Origin: JAFGLZ01 sp964390905
Lineage (GTDB): Bacteria; Planctomycetota; Phycisphaerae; UBA1845; JAFGLZ01
NCBI GenBank assembly: GCA_964390905.1
Contig: CAYMLO010000017.1
Coordinates: 1-64,000 of the forward strand
DNA length: 64,000 nucleotides
Reading direction: 5' to 3'
In this document: in pieces, positions 8,258-16,258 of the stretch
How positions within the stretch are numbered: the first letter of the stretch is position 1
Layout of the letters: every line of letters starts with the position of its first letter
Position numbers and translations under genes: made by a program
Notes under the pieces: model-generated
What the model saw: only the letters and a program-made list of their open reading frames with translations
What the model was told of the DNA's origin: nothing
Database searches by the model: none

Positions 8258-11200
8258 CTACTTCATGGCGATGTCGCGCGGGCTGGTCTCGCCCACGACG
8301 GGTTCCGTTTCGCAGACGACGCGGAAGCCGACGTGGTAGACGCCTTGATAGGGGCGATAGGCCAGGCGAAAAGCGGATCGGGCGCGCTTCGGGCGGTCGC
8401 GCCAGGAGCCGCCGCGGACGACCCGATTGGCCGCGGCGGACGGGTCGTTGCGGCCGTCGTCGTCGCGATAGGGGTAGGGCTTGAACGTCGAGCGGGTCCA
8501 CTCCGAGACGTTGCCGTGCATGTCCCGCAGGCCCCAGGCGTTGGGCTGGTACTTGCCGACGTCCTCCGAGACGAATCCGCCGTCGTTGAAGCGGGGGTCC
8601 TTGGGGATCCAGTCGTCGTACTTGCGCGGGTTCTTGTACGGCTCGACGTGCTTCTTGTACGGGTGGCAGACGAACTCGCGGAGCTTGGCGTCGGCGAGGT
8701 TGGCGAACCTGGCGAAATCGGTGTTCAGATCGCCGTAGAAGAACGGCGTGGCCGTGCCCGCCCGACACGCGTATTCCCACTGCGCTTCGGTGGGCAGGGC
8801 GAACTTCAGATTCGTCCGGGCGGTTAGCCACTCGCAGAAGGCCATCGCCCGCACCCACGACACCCGCACCACCGGCTGACGGGGGCCATTGACGTAGAAC
8901 CCCCGGACGCCGAACTGCATCGCGAGCTTCGACTCGACCCGGCTGTCGTGCGACGGATCGAAGCGGGCGTATTGCTCGTTGGTCACTTCGGCGCGGCCCA
9001 TCCAGAACGGGCGGGCGATCTTCACGCGCGCAAGCGGGCGCTCGTCCGGATGGCCGGTCGGATCGCCCATCACGAACTCACCCGCGGGAACACGGATCAA
9101 GTCCAGCTTGATCCCGCCGCCCAGCTCGATGGGTCGCTCGCATTGGCCGGCGGCGGCCTGGCGGCGCTTCGCTTCCCGAGCGTCGAAGGGCCAGCCCGGA
9201 CACGTCACGTCCTTGCCATTCGCCGACATCTTCGGCGTCGGTCTGGGCATGACGGGCTCGGTCGGGTACTTCGGCGTTTGCGGGATGGCCTCAAAGTCGA
9301 CGTCCAGGTTGGCGTAGCGCTTCATCAGCTCGCGGCGACGTCGAGCGAGGCGATTCACGCGTTTGGGCCCGGCGATCTCCGTCCACGTGCCGTGATAGAG
9401 CGCGTTCAGGTCGATCCACGTGATCACCCGGTCCCACGCTTCGTCGTCGAGACAGACGCCGTTGTGTCCCTTGGCGAGCATCTGGACGATCTGCGTGGTA
9501 TCGGCGTGGTATTCCAGGGGCGCGAGCATGTGATAGTCGCTCTCCATCCCCGGCCGACGGACGAAGCGATGCAGCTCGGCGTAGGCAACCGAGAAAAGGC
9601 CGGCGTCCCGCCCGCCGTGATGAAACACGCTCGTGTAGTCGGTGATCTGTTCGGTCCCGCGGAGGTCGGGGAGGCACTTGCCGTCGGGACGTGACTGGCC
9701 GTTATGACAGCCCAGACAGTACCGGTCGAGGACGGGCTGGACCTCGCGCTTGAACGCGAACCCTCGCGTCGGTCCGTACCAGGGCTTGATCTCGCTGGGC
9801 GCACGATTCGCCGCCAGTGTGTACTTGGTCGGCGGCGTGGTGTTCTGCGGCTCGTGGCAACCGACGCACGAGAGCACCTCGCCCGGCATCGCGGTGAACC
9901 AGCTCCGCATCAACTGCAACGCCTTGCCCTCGTCGTCGAGTGGCTGCACCGAGATCGGCGTGTTGGCCGGGATGCGGAAGACGGCCGACCCGTCCTCCAA
10001 GACCGGGACCGTGCCCATGACCCGCTTGATGTCCCACGGCCCTTCCATGCCAACCACGCCCTGCGGCCCGCCCATGTGCGGATACAGGTACGTGTAGGTG
10101 AACAGTCGCAGCTTCTTGACCGCCCCGCGCGGGACGCCCTTCAACCCCTCGCCGGCGTAGACGTCGGCCATGTAGACGACGGCGTCGGTTCGGTCGGGCT
10201 TGATCCGGTCAGGGATGATCGGCGGCGTCGGCGTCTTGCGGAACGGAATCGGCTCGAGCAGCGCGTACTGCGGGTCTTCGGCCAGCAGGACCATGTTGTC
10301 GAACACGTCGACCAGGTAGATCCCCCATCGCGACGCCGGGGTGGGTTGGGCCGAGACGATGAAGTACTCGCCGCTCAGCGGGTACGGATGGAGGAACTTC
10401 GGCCAGGACGCGTCGACCAGGTTGTCGGCGATGATGGCTTCGACCTTCTTGCCGTAACCGGGGATCCGCTGGACGGCGCCGTCGGCCTCGCGACGCCCCA
10501 GTGCCGGGTCGAAGAGGACCAGCTCGCCCATGCGGCGGACGCCGTGGTGGCCGCTGACGATGGCGATCACCCGCGTCGGGTGCCCGGGGATCGGTCGCGC
10601 GTAGAAGATCGAGTTCGGCCAATAGGAGTTGCTGCCGTAGAACTCCATCTGGGCCGTCCCGTCGGGGTTCATGTGGAACAGCAGCCGGTCGTGGCTGTGC
10701 GGCGTGTCGGTGTATTCCCACCGGGTGTAGAGCACCCGTCCGTTGTTCATCACCGTCGGGCACCAGTCGTGTTCCTGGTCGAAGCAGAGCTGGCGGATGT
10801 TCTTGCCGTCCGCGTCCATGATGTAGAAGTTGGCCACCAGACTGCTGCCGTTCACGCAGGGCACGGCGACCATGGACGCCGTCGACGAGAAGATGATCTT
10901 GCCGTTGGGCAGGTAGCAGGCGTCGTAGTTGTTGACGTCCCTGTCCTCGCCGGGCGTGACCTGGCGCAGGCCGGTGCCGTCGGCGCGGATCTCGAAGATC
11001 TGCCACCGGCGGTGTGTGCCGACGGAGGAAAACAGGATCTTGTCGGCGTCGAAGTGCAGATCCACGTCGCCGACGAAGGCGTTGCCTTTGGGCTTGTACA
11101 GCGTGGTCAGCTTGCCCCCCGGTCGGACGGGCGCCAGGACGGCGAGCTCATTGTCCCAGACGTCCGATCGGATGCTCGAGTTGCTCTGCCAGTTCTGCGG

Positions 11201-12661
11201 CAGGCCGTAGGGGTCGGGCACGTGCCCGCCGTGGCCTCGCTTCGTGGGCATGATCCGGCGCTTGACCAGCAGCAGTCGGTCGAAGTCCAGTAGCGGGTTG
11301 GCCAGCAGCGCCTCGCGACGGAACGCCAGCACGGCCTCGGCGCGGGCCAACGCCGCCTCGTCGTAGCGGGTCAGGGCCTGGCGGATCGCGGGCAACTCCT
11401 TCTCGCAGGCTTCCAGGCGTTGCAGGGAGTCCGCCCTCTTGGCATATCGTTCCGGGAACGTCTCTACAAGGTGCCGGATGCTCATCCGCAGCGCCCGGCA
11501 GTCAAACCGCTCCAGCCGTTCGCGGACGGTGCGGAACGTCTCGCGGACCGCCGCCGCCTTCAGGTACAGCTCCAGCCACCGCGGGTCGTCACCGGGCACG
11601 CCGGCCCTGACCAAGGCGTCGAGCGCCCGACGCACGTCCTTTCCGGCCTGACCGATCAGCTTGACCTGCGCGTCCACGTCCCCGGCGTTGGTGAACCACG
11701 CCAGATGCTTCCCGTCGGGGGCGGCGCGCTTCATCAGATCCGACTCGGCGGGGAAGTCCTGCTCGATGTGTCCCCACACGTCCCGGACCAGGTCCCGCTG
11801 ATCGAGCGCCCGATGCCGCCTGAGCGCCGCGCGCGAGGCCAGCATCGTCTCCCGCCACGTCGCCCGTTTCGAATAGACCTGCCGCGTCAGGACGATCCCC
11901 CACTTGACCGACAGATACGATTCGACCGCCTGGCGTTCGGCGGCGCTGAGCGTCCGGTCGTAGATGATGATCTCTGCGATCTTGCCATCCCACCCCTGGG
12001 CCGCCCCGCACCATCGGCCGACGCGCAGCTCGTTCGATCTGCCCCCCACGTTCGCCATGCTGGCCGTGCCGGTCCCCACGCCGTTCCGGCGCAGCTCGAA
12101 CCCGACGCCGCGCTTGGTCACGCTGTAGATCTGTGGCCCGGTCCGCCCTGGCACAAACTTGGTGAAGACGCCCTTGCCGGCCGCCAGCTCGAGGTAGCAC
12201 GTGCCGTCCGACTTCGTGCCCAGCGTCCACCAGTGGGGCGCGCCCTTGCCGAACCGGTTCCCCACGATGCCGCGCCAATTGTTGCTGGCGTCGCGATCCA
12301 ACGATGCCACGGCGAACAGCGTCCAGTCGTCGGACCAGTTGTGCAGCGCCGTCGAGGCCAGAAAGTCGTCCCCGTCGAACACGAGGGCGGGCTTGCCGCC
12401 CAGACCACGCCGGCCATACGCGGGCTGCAGCTTCCCCGCCTTCTGGACCGCGTGATGCCCCCGACCGGACCTGTCCGCCCAGCGAGCGATCGCCGCGCCG
12501 TCCTTGATCGTGTCCGCCGCGCCGTTCCCGTCGACGTCGCTGGCGTCCAACCAGATCAGGCAGGCGGAGACGTCGGCCCGCGGGTTGAAGTCGGCGCGTG
12601 CCGCGCTCGCCAGGATCATCGACGCGGCAGCGACCGCGGGAAGGACTGTGCGGTACCTCAT
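8258..12661 (-). CDS. HzsA-related multidomain secreted protein: LamG-like + HzsA-like with two CxxCH motifs + formylglycine-generating-enzyme-like domain
   Basis: This 1467-residue protein has a signal peptide (residues 1-23, ending SAARA). Residues ~30-260 form a concanavalin/LamG-like domain that begins ACLIWLDASDVDGNGAADT. The middle (~450-1130) matches the hydrazine-synthase-alpha-related family common in planctomycetes. It carries two heme-c attachment motifs, CVGCH (Cys932-His936) and CLGCH (Cys982-His986). Residues ~1175-1455 form an FGE/SUMF1-like domain (VPAGEFVMGDPTGHPDERP, then ALPTEAQWEYACRAGTATPF, then RGGSWRDRPKRARSAFRL). The cysteine pair that makes true FGE an oxidase is absent from the RGGSW region, so sulfatase maturation is unlikely. 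The start is 34 nt after the end of an upstream SGNH hydrolase gene, so the two are probably cotranscribed. The substrate is unknown; a hydrazine role is not implied. Confidence 0.85.
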   Translation of the reverse strand: MRYRTVLPAVAAASMILASAARADFNPRADVSACLIWLDASDVDGNGAADTIKDGAAIARWADRSGRGHHAVQKAGKLQPAYGRRGLGGKPALVFDGDDFLASTALHNWSDDWTLFAVASLDRDASNNWRGIVGNRFGKGAPHWWTLGTKSDGTCYLELAAGKGVFTKFVPGRTGPQIYSVTKRGVGFELRRNGVGTGTASMANVGGRSNELRVGRWCGAAQGWDGKIAEIIIYDRTLSAAERQAVESYLSVKWGIVLTRQVYSKRATWRETMLASRAALRRHRALDQRDLVRDVWGHIEQDFPAESDLMKRAAPDGKHLAWFTNAGDVDAQVKLIGQAGKDVRRALDALVRAGVPGDDPRWLELYLKAAAVRETFRTVRERLERFDCRALRMSIRHLVETFPERYAKRADSLQRLEACEKELPAIRQALTRYDEAALARAEAVLAFRREALLANPLLDFDRLLLVKRRIMPTKRGHGGHVPDPYGLPQNWQSNSSIRSDVWDNELAVLAPVRPGGKLTTLYKPKGNAFVGDVDLHFDADKILFSSVGTHRRWQIFEIRADGTGLRQVTPGEDRDVNNYDACYLPNGKIIFSSTASMVAVPCVNGSSLVANFYIMDADGKNIRQLCFDQEHDWCPTVMNNGRVLYTRWEYTDTPHSHDRLLFHMNPDGTAQMEFYGSNSYWPNSIFYARPIPGHPTRVIAIVSGHHGVRRMGELVLFDPALGRREADGAVQRIPGYGKKVEAIIADNLVDASWPKFLHPYPLSGEYFIVSAQPTPASRWGIYLVDVFDNMVLLAEDPQYALLEPIPFRKTPTPPIIPDRIKPDRTDAVVYMADVYAGEGLKGVPRGAVKKLRLFTYTYLYPHMGGPQGVVGMEGPWDIKRVMGTVPVLEDGSAVFRIPANTPISVQPLDDEGKALQLMRSWFTAMPGEVLSCVGCHEPQNTTPPTKYTLAANRAPSEIKPWYGPTRGFAFKREVQPVLDRYCLGCHNGQSRPDGKCLPDLRGTEQITDYTSVFHHGGRDAGLFSVAYAELHRFVRRPGMESDYHMLAPLEYHADTTQIVQMLAKGHNGVCLDDEAWDRVITWIDLNALYHGTWTEIAGPKRVNRLARRRRELMKRYANLDVDFEAIPQTPKYPTEPVMPRPTPKMSANGKDVTCPGWPFDAREAKRRQAAAGQCERPIELGGGIKLDLIRVPAGEFVMGDPTGHPDERPLARVKIARPFWMGRAEVTNEQYARFDPSHDSRVESKLAMQFGVRGFYVNGPRQPVVRVSWVRAMAFCEWLTARTNLKFALPTEAQWEYACRAGTATPFFYGDLNTDFARFANLADAKLREFVCHPYKKHVEPYKNPRKYDDWIPKDPRFNDGGFVSEDVGKYQPNAWGLRDMHGNVSEWTRSTFKPYPYRDDDGRNDPSAAANRVVRGGSWRDRPKRARSAFRLAYRPYQGVYHVGFRVVCETEPVVGETSPRDIAMK

Positions 12662-12695
12662 TCGCTCATCTCCGAAAGACCGCGCAACACACGCC

Positions 12696-13919
12696 TCAGT
12701 TCACGAGGAACTTCACGATCCGGGCCGCGTGACCGAGGCTCTTGGCGTGCTTGTCGGCCGTGGTACTCAGGGTCAGCTCGTGTTTCCCGTCCTTCAGATC
12801 CGCATCGAGCATATACGCCCAGGGGATGTGAAGGTAGTGGCTCCATTGCGTGTACTGATCCAGGCGTTTGGGCGGTGCGTCGTCGATGACGAACTCGATG
12901 ACGCCCACGTCCGACCCCGCCACGACTAGGATGCCTATCGCCGTCCCGGTAAACGTCATCTTCAGCGATGCGCCGGGCGACTCCGCCACCAGCATCGGGA
13001 CGTTGCAGAACCCCGGGCGCGTGTGGCCCTGCTTGGTGGTCCACGACGGCACGTGTTGCCAGCCCTTGACCCGCCGCGCTTGCTTCAGGTCGACCAATTG
13101 CCCACGCCCGTAATTCAGCGGGTCGAGGGGCTTGTTGGGCAGGCGATGGGGACGCACCTTCACGTCTGCGGGCAGCGCCTCCTTCCACGCGAGGTCCATC
13201 AGGCGGCCTATGCTGCGGGCATAGACGCCATGGCCGAACCGCGCCGGGTGCAGCCCACCGAACCGCTTCCAGTCGAATTCGCCCGCTCGGATCCGCTCGG
13301 TCACCTCCCGCGCCAGGTCGATGGACGGGATACCGTAGTGCCCGGCCACCTTCTGGTGACTGGCGATCACGGACGGGATCTGCCCCTTGCGAATGACGTC
13401 CATCTTCGGCGGATCGACGAAGTACAGCATCACGATGTCCATGCAGGGATTGTCCTGCCGGGCCTTTCGGATGATCCCTTCCATCCCGCGAACGCTCTCG
13501 GTGGCCTTCCGGCCGTTGCATTCGTCGTTGACGGCAAACTCCACGAACAGCAGGTCGACCCGACCCCGGCCCAGCACGTCGCGCTGCAGTCGGAACGGCC
13601 CGAGCGTCGAATCCGTCGACGGGATGCCCGCGTCGATGAAGTCGAACCGCGTCTCGGCGAACCGCTTCTCGAGCGCCTCGCAGGCCAAGGATCGCCAACC
13701 GTTGCTCATATGCGTGATGGACCCGCCAAGGAACGCGACCCGGCCCTTCTTGTCGTGGAGGAATCGTATGCGGGCGTTCGGCAGGCCGCTCCGCAAGGCA
13801 ATGTACGGATCGCTCGGCAACGGATTCGCGGATGACGTGCTCTGTTCCCCGCACGCCAGCGACGTACCGATGACAAACAAGGCGATGGCCAATCCGATCA
13901 CCACGATGGCGGATCTCAT
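12696..13919 (-). CDS. Secreted SGNH/GDSL hydrolase with C-terminal beta-rich domain
   Basis: The protein has 407 residues and begins MRSAIVVIGLAIALFVIGTS, a signal peptide followed by a possible lipobox-like LACGE. The SGNH catalytic domain has block I as FLGGSITHMSNG (nucleophile Ser), block III as VEFAVNDECNG, and block V as GLHPARFGHGVYARSI with the catalytic His. A C-terminal domain from about residue 280 is rich in strands and may bind carbohydrate. ATG at 13919 was chosen over the longer frame because GGAGGAG lies 8 nt upstream. The gene precedes the HzsA-related gene on the same strand with a 34-nt gap. A polysaccharide deacetylase or esterase role is plausible but not shown. Confidence 0.83.
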   Translation of the reverse strand: MRSAIVVIGLAIALFVIGTSLACGEQSTSSANPLPSDPYIALRSGLPNARIRFLHDKKGRVAFLGGSITHMSNGWRSLACEALEKRFAETRFDFIDAGIPSTDSTLGPFRLQRDVLGRGRVDLLFVEFAVNDECNGRKATESVRGMEGIIRKARQDNPCMDIVMLYFVDPPKMDVIRKGQIPSVIASHQKVAGHYGIPSIDLAREVTERIRAGEFDWKRFGGLHPARFGHGVYARSIGRLMDLAWKEALPADVKVRPHRLPNKPLDPLNYGRGQLVDLKQARRVKGWQHVPSWTTKQGHTRPGFCNVPMLVAESPGASLKMTFTGTAIGILVVAGSDVGVIEFVIDDAPPKRLDQYTQWSHYLHIPWAYMLDADLKDGKHELTLSTTADKHAKSLGHAARIVKFLVN

Positions 13920-14067
13920 CCCGGGGGCTCCTCCGCGGAAACTCACTCCCGCTCGTATGGACAGCTTCGCCTCTCCATAGCGCCGCCGGATTCAGGCACG
14001 TGCAGCGTACCAGACTCATCGGCGTTGAAGAAGCCCCTCGTGGCATGGGCATCTTCTCATGGGTCTC

Positions 14068-14086
14068 CACGGGCGAGACGCCCGTG
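14068..14086. repeat. Intergenic palindrome (CACGGGC-GAGAC-GCCCGTG)
   Basis: A perfect 7-bp stem with a 5-nt loop lies in the 235-bp gap between two minus-strand genes. The phrase 'CACGGGCGAGACGCCCGTGCTAC' resembles a dispersed 'CACGGGC...GCCCGTG' intergenic palindrome that I associate with planctomycete genomes. It could also end transcription of the upstream membrane-protein gene. No U-rich tail follows. Confidence 0.5.
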
Positions 14087-14154
14087 CTACGGTGCCCGGC
14101 TCCCCTTCTCAAACGACCTGGATCATATGATCTTCGTTGTGCGTAACACGGGCT

Positions 14155-15849
14155 TCATGGGCTGCGCTGGTCCGTCGCAACCTGTGATCCGGCCTGGGAA
14201 CTCGATCGGCCTCGCTTGAAGGCGGCGAGCGGCTCGCCGTTCGGCTTGTAGGACGGGATGCGGACGAGCTCGTAGCCCATCTTGGGGGCTATCGAGAAGA
14301 TGGCATGGCACGAAGCGGGGACCACCAGTACAGGCTTGAAGATCTCCATGAACCGACGCACGTCAGCCAAGTTGTCCATCTCGCCTGAGGGCAGAACCAC
14401 GACGGGCCTCTCCAGGAACATCGTCCCGCACATCTCCAGGCTGCCCCCTCCCACCGCAATGAGGTCATCCGGCCCGGTGAGTTTTCGGCAACCGTCCATC
14501 GTCCGCTTGAGCCCGGTCGAGCGGGATTCGGACCTCGTATGCGCCAGGTGCTGGTACTGTCCCAACATAACCCACGCGGGCAGGGAGGCAGCCCCCCAGA
14601 GAGCGACCGCCGCCACGCCGCGCCCCACCTCTCCGAAACGCAGCCGGTTGACAAGGTGGACCAGTCCGGCAACGCCAAGCGGATACCAGAACGCGGCCGT
14701 GTGCAGCGCGTATCGTCGCGGCGATGTCGGCTCGTCTCCCAGTGGCAACCAGTAGAAAGCGACGGCGTACGCAGCAAGGAACGCCCCGCCCACACAGAAC
14801 AGATAGGCCGTCTCCTTCGTCCGCGCAGGGCCCGATACCCACAAGGCCACCACAATCAGAAGCATCAGCACCCAGATCTCGTTGAGGACGGCCATGGACA
14901 TCGTGCCGAGGTTCCGCCCGATGATGCCGAGGTACCCCCACACGCTGGGAAGCCCCGCCGGGTCGGGCCTGACGGCCGGAGAACCCTCGACGAACTCCCC
15001 GCCGTACAACACGCTCATGCTCCAGTTCTTCGCCAGCGACGGGTACTCGGGGTACGCCTTGCCCGTTGTCGTCAAGCACATGAGGTTGAACGGGACCAGG
15101 ATGACCGCGATGCCAGCGACAAGGAGCAACGCAGGACCGATCGAGCGCCTGATCCGCTCTGCGATCGGGCCGATCTTCGTGAAGGCCAAGCCTGCTACCA
15201 GCGCCGGCGCCACCGCGAGGATCGTCACCTTCACGAGCCCGCCGATCCCCAGGACCACGCCCACCAGCGCCCAATACCTCGGACTCCGCGGAACCAACCG
15301 CTGCACCATGAGCAGCACGATCAGGCAGATCGTGACGAGCGGGTGCTCGGCGCCGATCAGGCCGATGTTCACGTAGGTCGACGGAAAGGTGAGGTACCCG
15401 GCCGCGCTCATCACGCCAACCAGTCTGCCCAGCGTAGGCCTGACCAGCAGGAAGATCAGCACCGCGTTGAGCAGACACGGAAACACGGTGGTCGCGATCG
15501 ACAGGTACGAAGCGTCCCTCAACACGTGCCAGGCGACCGCCAGCGTCAAACCGTACAGCGGGTTGTAGTAGCCCAGACCCGGATGCGCAGCGTCGCCCAC
15601 CCACCCGTGAACCACGTTGAAACGTGTGACGAACCCGCGGCCCTCGAGGAGGTTCCGCCCAGGGGCCAGGTACGTGTGCGTGTCGGCGAAGGGGATGCTG
15701 AGCTTCAAAGCCCGGCGCGTGGTCAGGTACAAACCCGCAGCCATCACGATCGCCAGCCCGATCAGGGCGATCTTGTCAGGCCTGTCCAGACGCTTCCTGG
15801 CGGCGGCGGCTGAATCCGACGGTTGTCCCGGCGGCGCGTGGCGGTCCAT
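14155..15849 (-). CDS. Polytopic membrane glycosyltransferase, GT39/ArnT-like
   Basis: The 564-residue protein has about eleven hydrophobic segments. The first extracytoplasmic loop holds FADTHTYLAPGRNLLEGRGF (acidic Asp56 followed by the typical 'YL..GRNLLEGRGF' phrase), which marks the GT-C-fold PMT/ArnT-like family acting on lipid-linked sugars. The C-terminal soluble part is short, unlike that of the other membrane transferase in this window. ATG at 15849 has GGGAGA 5 nt upstream. The gene is divergent from the giant PEP-CTERM protein gene. A role in exopolysaccharide or protein glycosylation is inferred from family only. Confidence 0.78.
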   Translation of the reverse strand: MDRHAPPGQPSDSAAAARKRLDRPDKIALIGLAIVMAAGLYLTTRRALKLSIPFADTHTYLAPGRNLLEGRGFVTRFNVVHGWVGDAAHPGLGYYNPLYGLTLAVAWHVLRDASYLSIATTVFPCLLNAVLIFLLVRPTLGRLVGVMSAAGYLTFPSTYVNIGLIGAEHPLVTICLIVLLMVQRLVPRSPRYWALVGVVLGIGGLVKVTILAVAPALVAGLAFTKIGPIAERIRRSIGPALLLVAGIAVILVPFNLMCLTTTGKAYPEYPSLAKNWSMSVLYGGEFVEGSPAVRPDPAGLPSVWGYLGIIGRNLGTMSMAVLNEIWVLMLLIVVALWVSGPARTKETAYLFCVGGAFLAAYAVAFYWLPLGDEPTSPRRYALHTAAFWYPLGVAGLVHLVNRLRFGEVGRGVAAVALWGAASLPAWVMLGQYQHLAHTRSESRSTGLKRTMDGCRKLTGPDDLIAVGGGSLEMCGTMFLERPVVVLPSGEMDNLADVRRFMEIFKPVLVVPASCHAIFSIAPKMGYELVRIPSYKPNGEPLAAFKRGRSSSQAGSQVATDQRSP

Positions 15850-16258
15850 GCTGTCTCCCGCATCTGCGGTTCCTCAGGATCGGTCCGGACGAACCACATG
15901 CATGCCTGTAGACTATCGGAATTCTGACGGCGTTCCCCCAAACAGTTGTCGAGTCCGAAAACGCACAACCAAGTCGTTGATTCTGGCCTTCCTCGGTTCC
16001 TACCATTCCGCGGCCCAAAGGGGAAGAAGCGTGGGGACCGAACCGGTCCCTCCGTGCGCTTGACTGGCTCTTGCCAGTTCTCAGGTGCTCATGTGCGGAC
16101 ACCCACCGGGACGGTCGGACAGGCTTCCAGCCGTCTCTGGGGATGAGGGGCCGTTACCACCTACAAAATAGAAGCTTATGCGCGGTCGGCGCCTGCCGAG
16201 GACCCGCCAGAGGCTATGTGATCGTCGAAGATGCCCAAGATTCACCAGGAGCAGGAAC
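15850..16258. other. Divergent intergenic region upstream of the PEP-CTERM gene
   Basis: This 409-bp region separates two divergently transcribed genes and should contain both promoters, but I see no strong -35/-10 pair for either. A TTGACT hexamer at 16060-16065 lacks a matching -10 box. Two adjacent perfect hairpins at 16034-16078 are listed separately. No credible gene is present. Confidence 0.5.
16034..16078. repeat. Pair of adjacent perfect hairpins upstream of PEP-CTERM gene
   Basis: The first hairpin is GGGACCG-AAC-CGGTCCC (16034-16050). The second is ACTGGC-TCTT-GCCAGT (16063-16078), 12 nt later. They lie about 180-225 bp before the chosen start of the PEP-CTERM gene. They may be leader structures, protein-binding inverted repeats, or a terminator isolating the divergent genes. 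No U-tract follows either. Confidence 0.45.

Noticed and set aside
9704..11293. Long plus-strand open frame inside the HzsA-related gene
   Set aside because: It lies wholly antisense to a well-supported coding gene and its translation has the Arg/Val/His-rich composition of shadow frames in GC-rich DNA.
8258..12661. Hydrazine synthase (anammox) assignment
   Set aside because: Only relatedness to the HzsA family is visible. The domain fusion and context differ from anammox enzymes, and many non-anammox planctomycetes carry such proteins.
12658..14112. 484-codon frame overlapping the second SGNH hydrolase
   Set aside because: It is in another frame of the same strand with no motif. The 407-codon frame carries the SGNH blocks and a strong ribosome-binding site.
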